Shown here piece by piece: positions 35,227 to 43,468 of a stretch of DNA of 64,000 nt (position 1 is the first letter of the stretch; every line of letters begins with the position of its first letter). Source of the stretch: UBA11524 sp045591175 (GTDB lineage: Bacteria; Bacillota; Clostridia; Christensenellales; Aristaeellaceae); NCBI GenBank assembly GCA_045591175.1, contig JAZNSI010000038.1, forward strand, positions 25,951-89,950. The letters are read 5' to 3'. Under the pieces are notes generated by a model that was not told the DNA's origin, ran no database searches, and was given only the letters and a program-made list of their open reading frames with translations. Position numbers and translations under genes: made by a program.

Positions 35227-35258
35227 GAGTACAACCTCACGGCCACTGGCCACTTTTT
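35210..35258 (+). terminator. Terminator/attenuator between uxuA and uxuB
   Basis: GTGGTCAGTGG and CCACTGGCCAC, with an inner TGAG/CTCA helix, make a strong stem followed by TTTTT. Confidence 0.8.
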
Positions 35259-35275
35259 ATACAGGAGGAGATCAT

Positions 35276-36889
35276 ATGAAGCTGACTTACCAGGGCATTC
35301 AGGACAAGGCCGCCTTTGCCGCTGCCGGCATTGCGCTGCCCAAGTTTGACTGGAAATCCATGTGTGCTGAAACCGAAAAGGCTCCCGTGTGGGTGCATTT
35401 CGGCGCGGGCAATATCTTCCGCGGATTCATCGCCGTGCTGCAGCAGCGCCTGCTGAACGAGGGCCTCGCTGCCAGCGGCATCGTCGCGGCGGAAACCTTC
35501 GACTATGACATCATCAACAAGATCTACGATCCCTTTGACTCCATGACGCTGATGGTCACCCTCAAGCCCGACGGCTCCACCGACAAGGAAGTCATCGCGT
35601 CCATCGCCAAGGGCATCCGTGCGGATTCCTCCGACGCAGGGGAGTGGGCGGCGCTGAAGGCCTGCTTTACAAATCCTGCGCTGCAGATGGCGTCCTTCAC
35701 CATCACCGAGAAGGGCTATGCCCTCACCAACGTCAAGGGCGAAGTGATGCCCGTCGTCACCGAGGACATCGCGAACGGCCCCGACAAGGCCCGCCACGCC
35801 ATGGCTGTCGTCGCAGCGATGCTGTATGCCCGCTATCAGGCCGGCGCACAGCCCATTGCCATGGTGTCCATGGACAACTGCAGCCACAACGGCGCAAAGC
35901 TGAAGGAATCCGTCACTGCCATCGTGGACGGCTGGGTCGTCAACGGCCATGTGCCTGCCGCCTTCGCCGCGTGGGTGAAGGAAGAGACGAATGTCTCCTT
36001 CCCCTGGAGCATGATCGACAAGATCACCCCCCGTCCCGCCGACGTCATCCGTGACCAGCTGGCGGAGCTGGGCGTGGAGGACATGGCGCCCGTCGTCACC
36101 ACCCGCAACACCTACATCGCGCCCTTCGTCAACGCGGAGGCTCCCCAGTACCTGGTGGTGGAGGATCGCTTCCCCAATGGCCGTCCTGCGCTGGAGAAGG
36201 CCGGCGTGTACCTCACTGACCGCGACACCGGCAACATGACCGAGCGCATGAAGGTCACCACCTGCCCCAACCCCCTGCACACTGCGCTGGCGGTGTACGG
36301 CTGCCTGCTGGGCTACACCTCTATCGCGGCCGAAATGCAGGATGAGCAGCTGGTCAAGCTGGTCAAGACCATTGGCTATGTCGAGGGTCTGCCGGTGGTG
36401 GTTGATCCCAAGATCATCGATCCCAGGGCATTCATTGACGAGGTGGTGGAGCAGCGCCTGCCCAACCCCTTCATCCCCGACATGCCCCAGCGTATCGCCA
36501 CCGACACTTCCCTGAAGGTGCCGATCCGCTTTGGCGAGACCATCAAGTCCTACATCGCTGATCCGGAGAAGGACGTGACCTCGCTGACCGCCATCCCGCT
36601 GGCGATTGCCGGTTGGCTGCGCTACCTGCTGGCGGTGGACGACGAGGGCAATACCATGCCCGTATCCTCCGACCCGATGCTGCCCGCGCTGCAGGCGGAA
36701 CTGGCCGGCGTGGAGCTGGGCAAGCCGGAATCCTGCAAGGGTAAGCTGGATGGTATCCTGCGCAATGCGCTGATCTTCGCGGTGGACCTGAAGGAAGCCG
36801 GTCTGGCGGAGAAGATCGAGGGTTACCTGAGCGAGATGCTCGCCGGCCCCGGCGCAGTCCGTGCGACGCTGAAGAAGTACCTCGGCTGA
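35276..36889 (+). CDS. uxuB: Mannitol dehydrogenase-family protein, probable fructuronate reductase
   Basis: A 537-residue long-chain dehydrogenase. VHFGAGNIFRGF (about 38-49) is the NAD-binding start of the family; MVSMDNCSHNG and the Lys/Asn/His catalytic region VSFPWSMIDKITPR follow. Next to uxuA it most likely reduces D-fructuronate to D-mannonate (UxuB); mannitol or tagaturonate activity is less likely. AGGAGG precedes the ATG. It has its own promoter downstream of uxuA, so the two genes may be expressed at different levels. Confidence 0.85.
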   Translation: MKLTYQGIQDKAAFAAAGIALPKFDWKSMCAETEKAPVWVHFGAGNIFRGFIAVLQQRLLNEGLAASGIVAAETFDYDIINKIYDPFDSMTLMVTLKPDGSTDKEVIASIAKGIRADSSDAGEWAALKACFTNPALQMASFTITEKGYALTNVKGEVMPVVTEDIANGPDKARHAMAVVAAMLYARYQAGAQPIAMVSMDNCSHNGAKLKESVTAIVDGWVVNGHVPAAFAAWVKEETNVSFPWSMIDKITPRPADVIRDQLAELGVEDMAPVVTTRNTYIAPFVNAEAPQYLVVEDRFPNGRPALEKAGVYLTDRDTGNMTERMKVTTCPNPLHTALAVYGCLLGYTSIAAEMQDEQLVKLVKTIGYVEGLPVVVDPKIIDPRAFIDEVVEQRLPNPFIPDMPQRIATDTSLKVPIRFGETIKSYIADPEKDVTSLTAIPLAIAGWLRYLLAVDDEGNTMPVSSDPMLPALQAELAGVELGKPESCKGKLDGILRNALIFAVDLKEAGLAEKIEGYLSEMLAGPGAVRATLKKYLG

Positions 36890-36897
36890 TGACAACA

Positions 36898-36940
36898 AAA
36901 AAGGGGCCGCATTCCCGGTGGGGGAGTGCGGCTCCTTTGT
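36898..36940 (+). terminator. uxuB terminator
   Basis: AAAGGGGCCGCA and TGCGGC-CCTTT form a long stem with a short T-run. Confidence 0.75.
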
Positions 36941-36952
36941 ATACCAGGCACA

Positions 36953-36980
36953 GAAAAACTCCCCTGCCGGAGCAGGGGAG
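36953..36980 (-). terminator. Terminator of the Tat-exported FMN protein gene
   Basis: Minus-strand CTCCCCTGC and GCAGGGGAG around TCCG, followed by TTTTT. Confidence 0.85.
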
Positions 36981-36995
36981 CGATGGAAGCAAAGA

Positions 36996-37931
36996 TTACT
37001 TCACCTGAGCCAGGGCGTTGTTCACAGCCTCGATCAGACCCTGAGAAGAGTAGGTCGCGTTGGCAACAACGTCAACACCAGCGGTGCCGTTGGCAGCGAT
37101 GATCGCGTCGGGCAGGGTGTTGAAGGCCATGTCGCAGATGCCGGGAGTGTCGCCGTGCTCCAGCACTTCGATCTTGGCGATCTTGTCGCCGTCCATGGTC
37201 ACCTTGACCTTGACGTCGCCGTGGAAGCCCTTGCCCACGCCGATGTACTCGTTGGCGGCCAGCTCGGGAGCTTCCTCAGCCTCAACGGAGGGAGCGGCGG
37301 CAAAGCCGTACAGGACGTTCAGGTGCTGGACCAGCTGGCCAGCCACGTCAGCGGACAGAGAAGCACAGCGGACGCCGCGCTCGGGAGAGCCAAACTCGAA
37401 GCCGGAAGCGGCCATCCAGTTACCCACGGAGTCCTTGCACAGCTCGGAGCCGGCAACGGTATGGACGGTGTGCTCGGGCTTGTCAGCGGGCTGGTAGATG
37501 GGCAGGTTGGTGCTCTCGTACCACTCGTAGATCTTGGTGCGGATGCCGGACATGTCAGCGCCGGTGGCGAACAGGTTCAGCACGGCGAAGGCGCCGCCCA
37601 GGGAGCCGCACAGGTTGCGACGGCCGTAGCCACCGCCGCCATGGGCGAACATGCGGCCATCGATCTGGTTGTAGGGGTAGCCGTACTTTTCAGCCAGCAG
37701 GTCCAGGATGCCGGAGGCAACGCCAGCGCAGCAGCCGCCCTTGGCGAAGAAGTTGGCGTAGACCTTATCCTGCACTTCCTTCACGTCCAGGCCCGGCCAG
37801 GTCCAGGGGAAGGCGGGAGCGGCGATCTCAGCCTCAGCAGAAGCAGCGGCGGGGATGGCAGCGACGGCGGCGGCGCCCAGGGACACCTTGCCAGCCAGCT
37901 TCAGGAAGTCGCGGCGATTCAGATTGCTCAT
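36996..37931 (-). CDS. Tat-exported C_GCAxxG_C_C/FMN-binding domain protein
   Basis: A 311-residue protein with a twin-arginine signal (NRRDFLKLAG, R6-R7, hydrophobic stretch to about residue 33). The middle domain has C67-C68, C108 (NLCGSLGGA), C165 and C189, a variant of the C_GCAxxG_C_C redox/metal family. The C-terminal FMN_bind domain (about 228-308) ends in NATYSS, resembling the ApbE flavinylation site with T293 as candidate, so the flavin may be covalent. The start at 37931 follows AGGAGG by 9 bases. It is divergent from tatB-tatA-tatC and has an iron-type palindrome at its promoter. Probably an extracytoplasmic electron-transfer protein. Confidence 0.82.
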   Translation of the reverse strand: MSNLNRRDFLKLAGKVSLGAAAVAAIPAAASAEAEIAAPAFPWTWPGLDVKEVQDKVYANFFAKGGCCAGVASGILDLLAEKYGYPYNQIDGRMFAHGGGGYGRRNLCGSLGGAFAVLNLFATGADMSGIRTKIYEWYESTNLPIYQPADKPEHTVHTVAGSELCKDSVGNWMAASGFEFGSPERGVRCASLSADVAGQLVQHLNVLYGFAAAPSVEAEEAPELAANEYIGVGKGFHGDVKVKVTMDGDKIAKIEVLEHGDTPGICDMAFNTLPDAIIAANGTAGVDVVANATYSSQGLIEAVNNALAQVK

Positions 37932-37987
37932 TTTCAATTTCCTCCTATTCGGATTCTCATCGTGCTTCTTGCACGGTTACAGATATT

Positions 37988-38019
37988 ATACATCAAAAAA
38001 ACAATTTAGGCAAGCCTAA
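37988..38019 (-). promoter_or_regulatory. Promoter with DtxR/IdeR-like palindrome
   Basis: Minus strand TTGCCT, 17-base spacer, TATAAT. The -35 box lies within TTAGGCAAGCCTAA (38006-38019), a perfect 14-bp palindrome close to DtxR/IdeR-family iron-repressor sites. Confidence 0.6.
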
Positions 38020-38081
38020 TTTGATAAATATCCTACAAAACAGAGGATTTTGAACGTTGAGACGATGAACGCGGAAATGCC

Positions 38082-38110
38082 TTTACTTTTGGCGGTTTGT
38101 GCGGTATAAT
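38082..38110 (+). promoter_or_regulatory. Sigma-A promoter of the tat operon
   Basis: TTTACT, 17-base spacer, TATAAT, about 45 bases before tatB. Confidence 0.75.
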
Positions 38111-38155
38111 ATTTCGTAGCAAATACGGCGAAAGGCCGGAGGGGAGGCGAAGGGA

Positions 38156-38488
38156 ATGTTCAACCTGGGCATGCTGGAGGTCGTTCTGGTGCTGGCAGTG
38201 GCATTCCTGGTCGTCGGCCCGAAGGATCTCCCCAAGGTCGCCCGGTGGATCGCGCGGCAGATCAAGAGCATCAAGAAGCTGATCCGCCAGATCAAGCAGG
38301 AGACCGGCTGGGATGAGTTCGCCAAGGAGTTCAAGGACGTGACGGATGACGTCAAGTCCACCGTGAAGGATGCGGATATCCGGCAGGATATCCAGATGTC
38401 TGCAGACGAGCTGCGCGCCACGATGGAAGGCGTCCGCGCGGATGTGGACAACGTGTCCAGGGAGCTCAAAAAGGATATTGAAGCATAA
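38156..38488 (+). CDS. tatB: Sec-independent translocase protein TatB-like
   Basis: A 110-residue protein with a short N-terminal transmembrane helix (about 3-20), the hinge VVGPKDLPKVARWI, then an amphipathic helix and a charged helical tail. The Glu at residue 8 and VGPxDLP hinge are TatB-type rather than TatA-type. It forms the receptor with TatC. GGAGG lies before the ATG. Order tatB-tatA-tatC. Confidence 0.85.
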   Translation: MFNLGMLEVVLVLAVAFLVVGPKDLPKVARWIARQIKSIKKLIRQIKQETGWDEFAKEFKDVTDDVKSTVKDADIRQDIQMSADELRATMEGVRADVDNVSRELKKDIEA

Positions 38489-38508
38489 TTTGCAGGAGGT
38501 ATGTTGAT

Positions 38509-38688
38509 ATGCGTCTGGGTGCATTGGAGATCGTTCTGATTCTGGTTGTGGTGCTGGTGCTGTTCGGCGGCAACAAGCTGGCTGGCGTGGGCAAGGCCCT
38601 GGGCCAGAGCATCCGTGATTTCAAGAAGGAGATCAAGTCCGACGACGAGCCCAAGGCAGCGGCTGAGGACGAGCAGAAGGCGGAATAA
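38509..38688 (+). CDS. tatA: Sec-independent translocase protein TatA
   Basis: A 59-residue protein: short transmembrane helix (about 5-19), hinge LFGGNKLAGVGKALG and amphipathic helix SIRDFKKEIKSD with an acidic tail. FG followed by KL, GKxLG and FKK are the TatA hallmarks. It forms the pore-like oligomer. The ATG at 38509 follows GGAGG by 9 bases; an out-of-frame ATG at 38501 is not used. Confidence 0.9.
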   Translation: MRLGALEIVLILVVVLVLFGGNKLAGVGKALGQSIRDFKKEIKSDDEPKAAAEDEQKAE

Positions 38689-38709
38689 GCCTGAAAAGGA
38701 GGGTTCCCC

Positions 38710-39441
38710 TTGGCTCAGGAACAGAATAAGCAGCCGCTGGGGGAGCACCTGGTCGCGCTGCGAAAGATTTTGCTGCGGAGCGCGGCTGCCATTGGCATTG
38801 CCTTTTTGGTGGTGTTCTATGTTGCCATTGACGCGCTGATGGGCTTTATTACCGGGCCCATTGTGGAACGCGGCATCACGGTGATCTATACCGAAATGTC
38901 CGCCGCACTGATGACGAAGCTGAAGGTCGCCTTCATTGCGGGCGTCGTGATCGCCAGCCCCTATGTGTTCTGGCAGATCTGGAGCTTTGTAAAGCCCGCG
39001 CTCTATGAGCATGAGAAGAAGGCCTTCCGGCTGACCTTGGCGGCGACGGTGTTCCTCTTTTTGCTGGGCGTCATGTTCTGCTATGCGGCTGTGTACTTCC
39101 TGGCGGTGGACTTTTTCCTGGTCGCCGGTGAGGAATTGGCAACGCCCATGCTGGCCATTGACAAGTACGTCAGCTTCCTGTTTGGCTTTGTGCTGCCCTT
39201 TGGTCTGGCCTTTGAGCTGCCTGTGGCGCTGTACGTCACCACCAAGATGGGGCTGACCAACTATGCCATGCTGGCGAGCAAGCGCAAATTTGTGATCCTC
39301 GCGGTGGTGGTGATCGCTGCGTTCCTCACTCCGCCGGACGTGGTCAGTCAGATCATGCTGTCCATCCCGATCTTGATCCTGTTTGAGATTTCGCTCTTGA
39401 TCTGCAAGGTCGTCAAGCCCAAGGAACAGGCTGCGGAATAA
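38710..39441 (+). CDS. tatC: Sec-independent translocase protein TatC
   Basis: A 243-residue membrane protein with six hydrophobic segments. Family features are the N-terminal PLGEHLVALRK (binds the twin-arginine motif), SPYVFWQIWSFVKPALYEHEKK and FGLAFELPV. It starts at TTG 38710, with AAAGGAGG 8 bases before. Last gene of the tat operon; a terminator follows immediately. Confidence 0.95.
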   Translation: MAQEQNKQPLGEHLVALRKILLRSAAAIGIAFLVVFYVAIDALMGFITGPIVERGITVIYTEMSAALMTKLKVAFIAGVVIASPYVFWQIWSFVKPALYEHEKKAFRLTLAATVFLFLLGVMFCYAAVYFLAVDFFLVAGEELATPMLAIDKYVSFLFGFVLPFGLAFELPVALYVTTKMGLTNYAMLASKRKFVILAVVVIAAFLTPPDVVSQIMLSIPILILFEISLLICKVVKPKEQAAE

Positions 39442-39445
39442 AATC

Positions 39446-39476
39446 GACCCACCCGGGAGAGGGTGGGCCGTTTTTT
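39446..39476. terminator. tatC terminator
   Basis: GACCCACCC and GGGTGGGCC arms followed by TTTTTT on the plus strand; the convergent membrane-protein gene ends within it. Confidence 0.85.
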
Positions 39477-40491
39477 ATGCGGATATGACTGGATCGGCAG
39501 CGGCGGATTTGCTTTCCCGGTGCTGCATCCAGGCGGAGAGGATGACCATCGCGCCCAGAAGGATCCAGGGCAGGGAAGTGAGGCTGTACGCGCCGATCAC
39601 GGGCAGGAGCCCCTTCGTCAGCAGGGAGACGACCACGATGGACATCGCTGCCGGGCAAATGTACACGTCTCCATGAACGTGAAACACGCGCCCCAAAAAG
39701 TCGCCCACGATGTGCACCACAACGCCTGCCAGCACGCCCCAGCCGATATTGCCGCCCGCCGCCATGGCGTAGGATGCGCAGATGGTGATGTGGTGGGTGG
39801 TGGGCACCTTGGTCTTTCCCTGGCCCAGCACCAGCACCACACAGCTGACCGTGAAGGGCAGGAAAACGCCGTATTGGCGGAAAAGCACATTCCCGGAGGC
39901 AAGCACTTCTGCGGTGCAGCAGGCGGCGATGCCTGCGATCACGCCTGCGCCGAGCACCATATCGAAGGGGCGGGTCAGATTGGGCTGCCAGGAACGGGCG
40001 CGGCGATGGAAGCGCCCCAACCGGGCGGATTCCTCATCCATTTTGCTGAAGGCCTCGCGGTCAAGGACGATCTTCAGCGTCAGGGTGATGAACCATATAT
40101 ACGCGGCGCTGGTGTCCATGATCGCGCCCAGGCCGATGCATCCCATCAGGCTGTTGAGCAGCCAGCCCAGCGCGCCTACGCATCCGCCGAAGAGGATGAC
40201 GTCCGGCTTGCCCAGCGTCCACAGGGCGCGGTCGGTGTTGCGGCCTTCGCCATAGGGGATATAGCCCCGCCAGCGGGCGTAGTGAGCCGACGTTGCGCCG
40301 GCAGCATAGGAAACGGCGGGGAGCATCATCGGGCCAAAGGCGACGGCGGTATGCAGGAACGCTGCGTCTGCACCGCCGATCAGCGCCGCCATCGAAATGG
40401 CGCAGAAAACGCCCGTCAGCGCAAATGCAGCCGAGCCGCCCAGCATCGCGCCGAAGGCTCCGCCGCAGAAGGCGTAAAACACATGCATCAT
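39475..40491 (-). CDS. Polytopic membrane protein of unknown function
   Basis: A 338-residue protein with about eight to nine hydrophobic segments. I do not recognise the family. Notable features are a Gly/Ala-rich N-terminal pair of helices (GGAFGAMLGGSAAF), a central soluble loop (about 150-175), a THHITICAS segment and a His/Asp-rich GDFLGRVFHVHGDVYI segment near residue 275. The start at 40491 follows AGGAG by 8 bases; the 16-residue extension to 40539 has no site. It stands alone, convergent with tatC and divergent from trpB. Transport or a membrane enzyme role are both open. Confidence 0.75.
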   Translation of the reverse strand: MMHVFYAFCGGAFGAMLGGSAAFALTGVFCAISMAALIGGADAAFLHTAVAFGPMMLPAVSYAAGATSAHYARWRGYIPYGEGRNTDRALWTLGKPDVILFGGCVGALGWLLNSLMGCIGLGAIMDTSAAYIWFITLTLKIVLDREAFSKMDEESARLGRFHRRARSWQPNLTRPFDMVLGAGVIAGIAACCTAEVLASGNVLFRQYGVFLPFTVSCVVLVLGQGKTKVPTTHHITICASYAMAAGGNIGWGVLAGVVVHIVGDFLGRVFHVHGDVYICPAAMSIVVVSLLTKGLLPVIGAYSLTSLPWILLGAMVILSAWMQHRESKSAAADPVISA

Positions 40492-40570
40492 GTGAAAATC
40501 TCCTGTCGTTGGATTCTTTTGCATGATACGGCATCCCAAAGGGGTTTGTCAACCACATTTCCCGCATTTA

Positions 40571-40613
40571 GTACATGATATGTACAACCAAAACGCAAAT
40601 TGTGTGCTATAAT
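40571..40613 (+). promoter_or_regulatory. trpB promoter region with 15-bp palindrome
   Basis: TATAAT at 40608-40613 has no good -35. Just upstream is the perfect palindrome GTACAT-GAT-ATGTAC (40571-40585), a candidate operator or activator site. Confidence 0.5.
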
Positions 40614-40645
40614 AAAACAAATATCGCTTTTTAGGAGGATGCGTT

Positions 40646-41863
40646 ATGGATTACCGCACCTATCTGCGTTATCATCCCGACGAAAATGGTTACTTCGGCG
40701 AATATGGCGGTGCCTTTTTGAGCGATGATCTCAAGGAAGCCATGAAGGAGATCACCGAGGCCTACCATACCATTGCAGAAAGCGCCCAGTTCGTCAACGA
40801 GCTGCGCCGTATCCGCAAGGAATTCCAGGGCCGTCCCACGCCCGTGTATCACTGCGAGCGCCTCAGCCGGCTGCTGGGCGGCGCACAGATCTACCTCAAG
40901 CGTGAAGACCTGAACCATACCGGCGCGCATAAGCTCAATCACTGCATGGGCGAGGCGCTTCTGGCCAAGTACATGGGCAAGAAGAAGATCATTGCGGAAA
41001 CCGGCGCAGGCCAGCATGGCGTTGCGCTGGCGACGGCTGCTGCCTTCTTCGGCCTGGAGTGCGACATCTATATGGGCGAGGTGGATATCGCCAAGCAGGC
41101 GCCCAACGTCACCCGTATGAAGATCCTGGGCACCAATGTCGTGCCTGTCACCCACGGCCTGAAGACTCTGAAGGAAGCGGTGGACGCGGCCTTCGAGGCC
41201 TATGCCCGCGAGTACAAGGATGCCATCTACTGCATCGGCTCCTGCCTGGGCCCCCATCCCTTCCCCACGATGGTCCGTGACTTCCAGATGGTCGTCGGCC
41301 AGGAGATGCGCGATCAGTTCAAGGAAATGATGGGTCACGAGCCGGATGTTGTCTGCGCCTGCGTGGGCGGCGGCTCCAACAGCCTGGGTACCTTCGTGCC
41401 CTTCCTGGACAGCGCGGTGGAGCTGTACGGCGTCGAGCCCATGGGCAAGGGCGAAAAGCTGGGCGATCATGCCGCTTCCATGAAGTTCGGTACCCCCGGC
41501 ATCATGCATGGCTTCAACTCCATCATGCTCAAGGACGAGAACGGCGATCCCGCCCCGGTGTATTCCATCGCCTCCGGCCTGGATTACCCCTCTGTCGGCC
41601 CCGAGCATGCTTATCTGCGTTCCCTGGGCCGCGTGAACTATGAGGGCGTGACGGATGAAGAGGCTGTCCGCGCATTCTTCGCGCTGTCCAAGTACGAGGG
41701 CATCATCCCTGCGCTGGAATCCAGCCATGCGGTGGCGTTCGCGATGCGCAAGGCCAAGGAGATGAAAAAGGGCTCCATCCTCGTCACCCTGTCCGGCCGC
41801 GGCGACAAGGACGTGGACTATGTCGTGGAAAACTATGGTTACGGTGAAGAATTCACGCTGTGA
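40646..41863 (+). CDS. trpB: Tryptophan synthase beta chain
   Basis: A 405-residue PLP enzyme joining indole and serine. The PLP lysine is K96 in HTGAHKLNHC (usually HTGAHKINN). ETGAGQHGVA, GGGSNSLG (phosphate cup) and LSGRGDKD are intact. Length is that of the TrpB1 type. AGGAGG precedes the ATG. No trpA or other trp gene is adjacent and a terminator follows, so it is a single-gene unit; use for indole salvage is possible. Confidence 0.92.
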   Translation: MDYRTYLRYHPDENGYFGEYGGAFLSDDLKEAMKEITEAYHTIAESAQFVNELRRIRKEFQGRPTPVYHCERLSRLLGGAQIYLKREDLNHTGAHKLNHCMGEALLAKYMGKKKIIAETGAGQHGVALATAAAFFGLECDIYMGEVDIAKQAPNVTRMKILGTNVVPVTHGLKTLKEAVDAAFEAYAREYKDAIYCIGSCLGPHPFPTMVRDFQMVVGQEMRDQFKEMMGHEPDVVCACVGGGSNSLGTFVPFLDSAVELYGVEPMGKGEKLGDHAASMKFGTPGIMHGFNSIMLKDENGDPAPVYSIASGLDYPSVGPEHAYLRSLGRVNYEGVTDEEAVRAFFALSKYEGIIPALESSHAVAFAMRKAKEMKKGSILVTLSGRGDKDVDYVVENYGYGEEFTL

Positions 41864-41883
41864 TCATCCAAATTTCATACATG

Positions 41884-41920
41884 AATGGTACGCTTTCGTT
41901 GCAGGGCGTACCATTTTGTT
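41884..41920 (+). terminator. trpB terminator
   Basis: AATGGTACGC and GCGTACCATT arms followed by TTTGTT. Confidence 0.85.
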
Positions 41921-41974
41921 GACATTGTGAAATTATTATTTATTGCTATTTCACAAAAACGGCCATGTAAGCAC

Positions 41975-42003
41975 TTGCATGAATGACGAAGATGTATTAT
42001 AAT
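41975..42003 (+). promoter_or_regulatory. Sigma-A promoter of the ATP synthase operon
   Basis: TTGCAT, 17-base spacer, TATAAT, about 60 bases before atpI. Confidence 0.8.
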
Positions 42004-42061
42004 AGGTAGAAAGTCGGCGTTTTTGGCATCCTATTCGCGTCGGCTGGAGGTATGTATCGCA

Positions 42062-42448
42062 TTGTTCAAAAAAGTGGACCCTACGGTCAAAGCGGAAACC
42101 CGGTTTATTGCGCTGGTCGTGCTGATCCTGCTGGCGCTGATGGAGGCGGTGTTCCTCATCATCGGCAAGTGGGATTACACCGTGCTGCTGGGCGGCCTTT
42201 ATGGCGCGGCCATTGCGGTGGGCAACTTCTTCCTCATGGGCCTGACGGTGCAGAAATGCCTGACCCTTGAGCCGGATGAGGCGAAGAAGCGCATGAAGCT
42301 TTCCCAGCAGGGAAGGCTGATGCTGATGCTGGTGCTGTGCATGATCGGCGCGGCGCTGCCTTGCTTCAACACAGTGGCGCTGCTGGTGCCCCAGTTTTTC
42401 CCGCGTATCGGCGTGACCATCCGCGGACTGACCATGAAAGACAAGTAA
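42062..42448 (+). CDS. atpI: ATP synthase subunit I (AtpI-like)
   Basis: A 128-residue protein with four hydrophobic segments, at the head of the atp operon, where AtpI assists c-ring assembly. Sequence conservation is low in this family; the call rests on topology, size and position. The start is uncertain: TTG 42062 lies 11 bases after GGAGG and gives MFKKVDPTVKAE; the frame is open upstream to 42023. An ATG at 42052 is in another frame. Confidence 0.75.
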   Translation: MFKKVDPTVKAETRFIALVVLILLALMEAVFLIIGKWDYTVLLGGLYGAAIAVGNFFLMGLTVQKCLTLEPDEAKKRMKLSQQGRLMLMLVLCMIGAALPCFNTVALLVPQFFPRIGVTIRGLTMKDK

Positions 42449-42491
42449 TCCATTCACCCCATACCTTTGCAGAAAAGGAGGTGAAATACCT

Positions 42492-43400
42492 GTGCAAGAT
42501 AAAAACACAAGATTTCGCGTCGTGGACATACTGCTGATCCTGATGATGGTGCTGCCCCTGGTGGCGGCCATGGTCATCAAGATCCTCACGAATGAACCGG
42601 ATCTGACCGGCGGCGTTTCCATCGCTGGTGCGCGCATCTTCTTTTCCATCCCCATGCCCATTCAGGACCTGATCATCACCGAGGCGCAGATCAACGCCTG
42701 GCTGATCCTCATCACCATCCTGGGCGCCTGTCTGTTCTTCACCCATGGCCTCAATGAGGACAAGCGTGACTGGCGGCAGATGGCGGCGGAATGGGTGGTC
42801 GAGAAGCTGGATGGCCTGGTGGAAGCCTCCATGGAGGAGATCTTCCGCAAGAGCTACGCGCCCTTTATCGGCGCCATCCTGGCGTACTCTGCCTGCTCAA
42901 GCCTGATGTCCCTGATCGGCGTGTTCCCGCCCACCTCGGACGTGAACGTCATCGCCGGCTGGTCCATCCTGGTGTTCGGCCTGATCACCAAGAACAAGCT
43001 CAAGGCGGGCTTTGGCAACTATGCCAAGGGCTTCCTGGAGCCGATCCCGGTGATGCTGCCCATGAACATCCTGGGCGAGGTCGCGACCCCCATCTCGATG
43101 ACCTTCCGTCATTTCGGCAACGTCATGTCCGGTTCGGTCATCGCGACGCTGATCGCCTGGGCGCTGCAGAACCTGTCCCGCATGGTGCTGGGCTGGCTGC
43201 CCGGTATCCTGGGCGAGATCCCCTTCCTGCAGATCGGTCTGCCTGCCGTGCTGAGCGTCTACTTCGACGTGTTCAGCGGCTGCATCCAGGCCTACATCTT
43301 TGCCATGCTGACCATGCTGAACGTTTCCGGCGCATATCCGGCGGACGCCATCGCGGAGCGGCTGGCCAAGCGGGAAGCCAAGAAGGCCAAGGTGGCCTGA
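42492..43400 (+). CDS. atpB: F-type ATP synthase subunit a
   Basis: A 302-residue membrane stator protein forming the ion half-channels. The essential arginine is in ISMTFRHFGNVMSG (E. coli R210 region). The last two helices carry QIGLPAVLSVYFDVFSGCIQAYIFAMLT, the usual conserved end. It is somewhat longer than average. Starts at GTG 42492 after AAAAGGAGG. Expected to use the same ion as the c subunit, probably Na+. Confidence 0.94.
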   Translation: MQDKNTRFRVVDILLILMMVLPLVAAMVIKILTNEPDLTGGVSIAGARIFFSIPMPIQDLIITEAQINAWLILITILGACLFFTHGLNEDKRDWRQMAAEWVVEKLDGLVEASMEEIFRKSYAPFIGAILAYSACSSLMSLIGVFPPTSDVNVIAGWSILVFGLITKNKLKAGFGNYAKGFLEPIPVMLPMNILGEVATPISMTFRHFGNVMSGSVIATLIAWALQNLSRMVLGWLPGILGEIPFLQIGLPAVLSVYFDVFSGCIQAYIFAMLTMLNVSGAYPADAIAERLAKREAKKAKVA

Positions 43401-43468
43401 TGCACTTCGTAACTCAGCCGCAAGTGCGGCACACACTACACAAAACATTTTGAACGGAGGAACTTACT

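Noticed and set aside
42052..42270. ATG-started 72-residue frame at the head of the atp operon
   Set aside because: Although it follows GGAGG, the product is hydrophilic, Gly/Ala/Arg-rich and out of frame with AtpI, whose hydrophobic pattern fits the operon.
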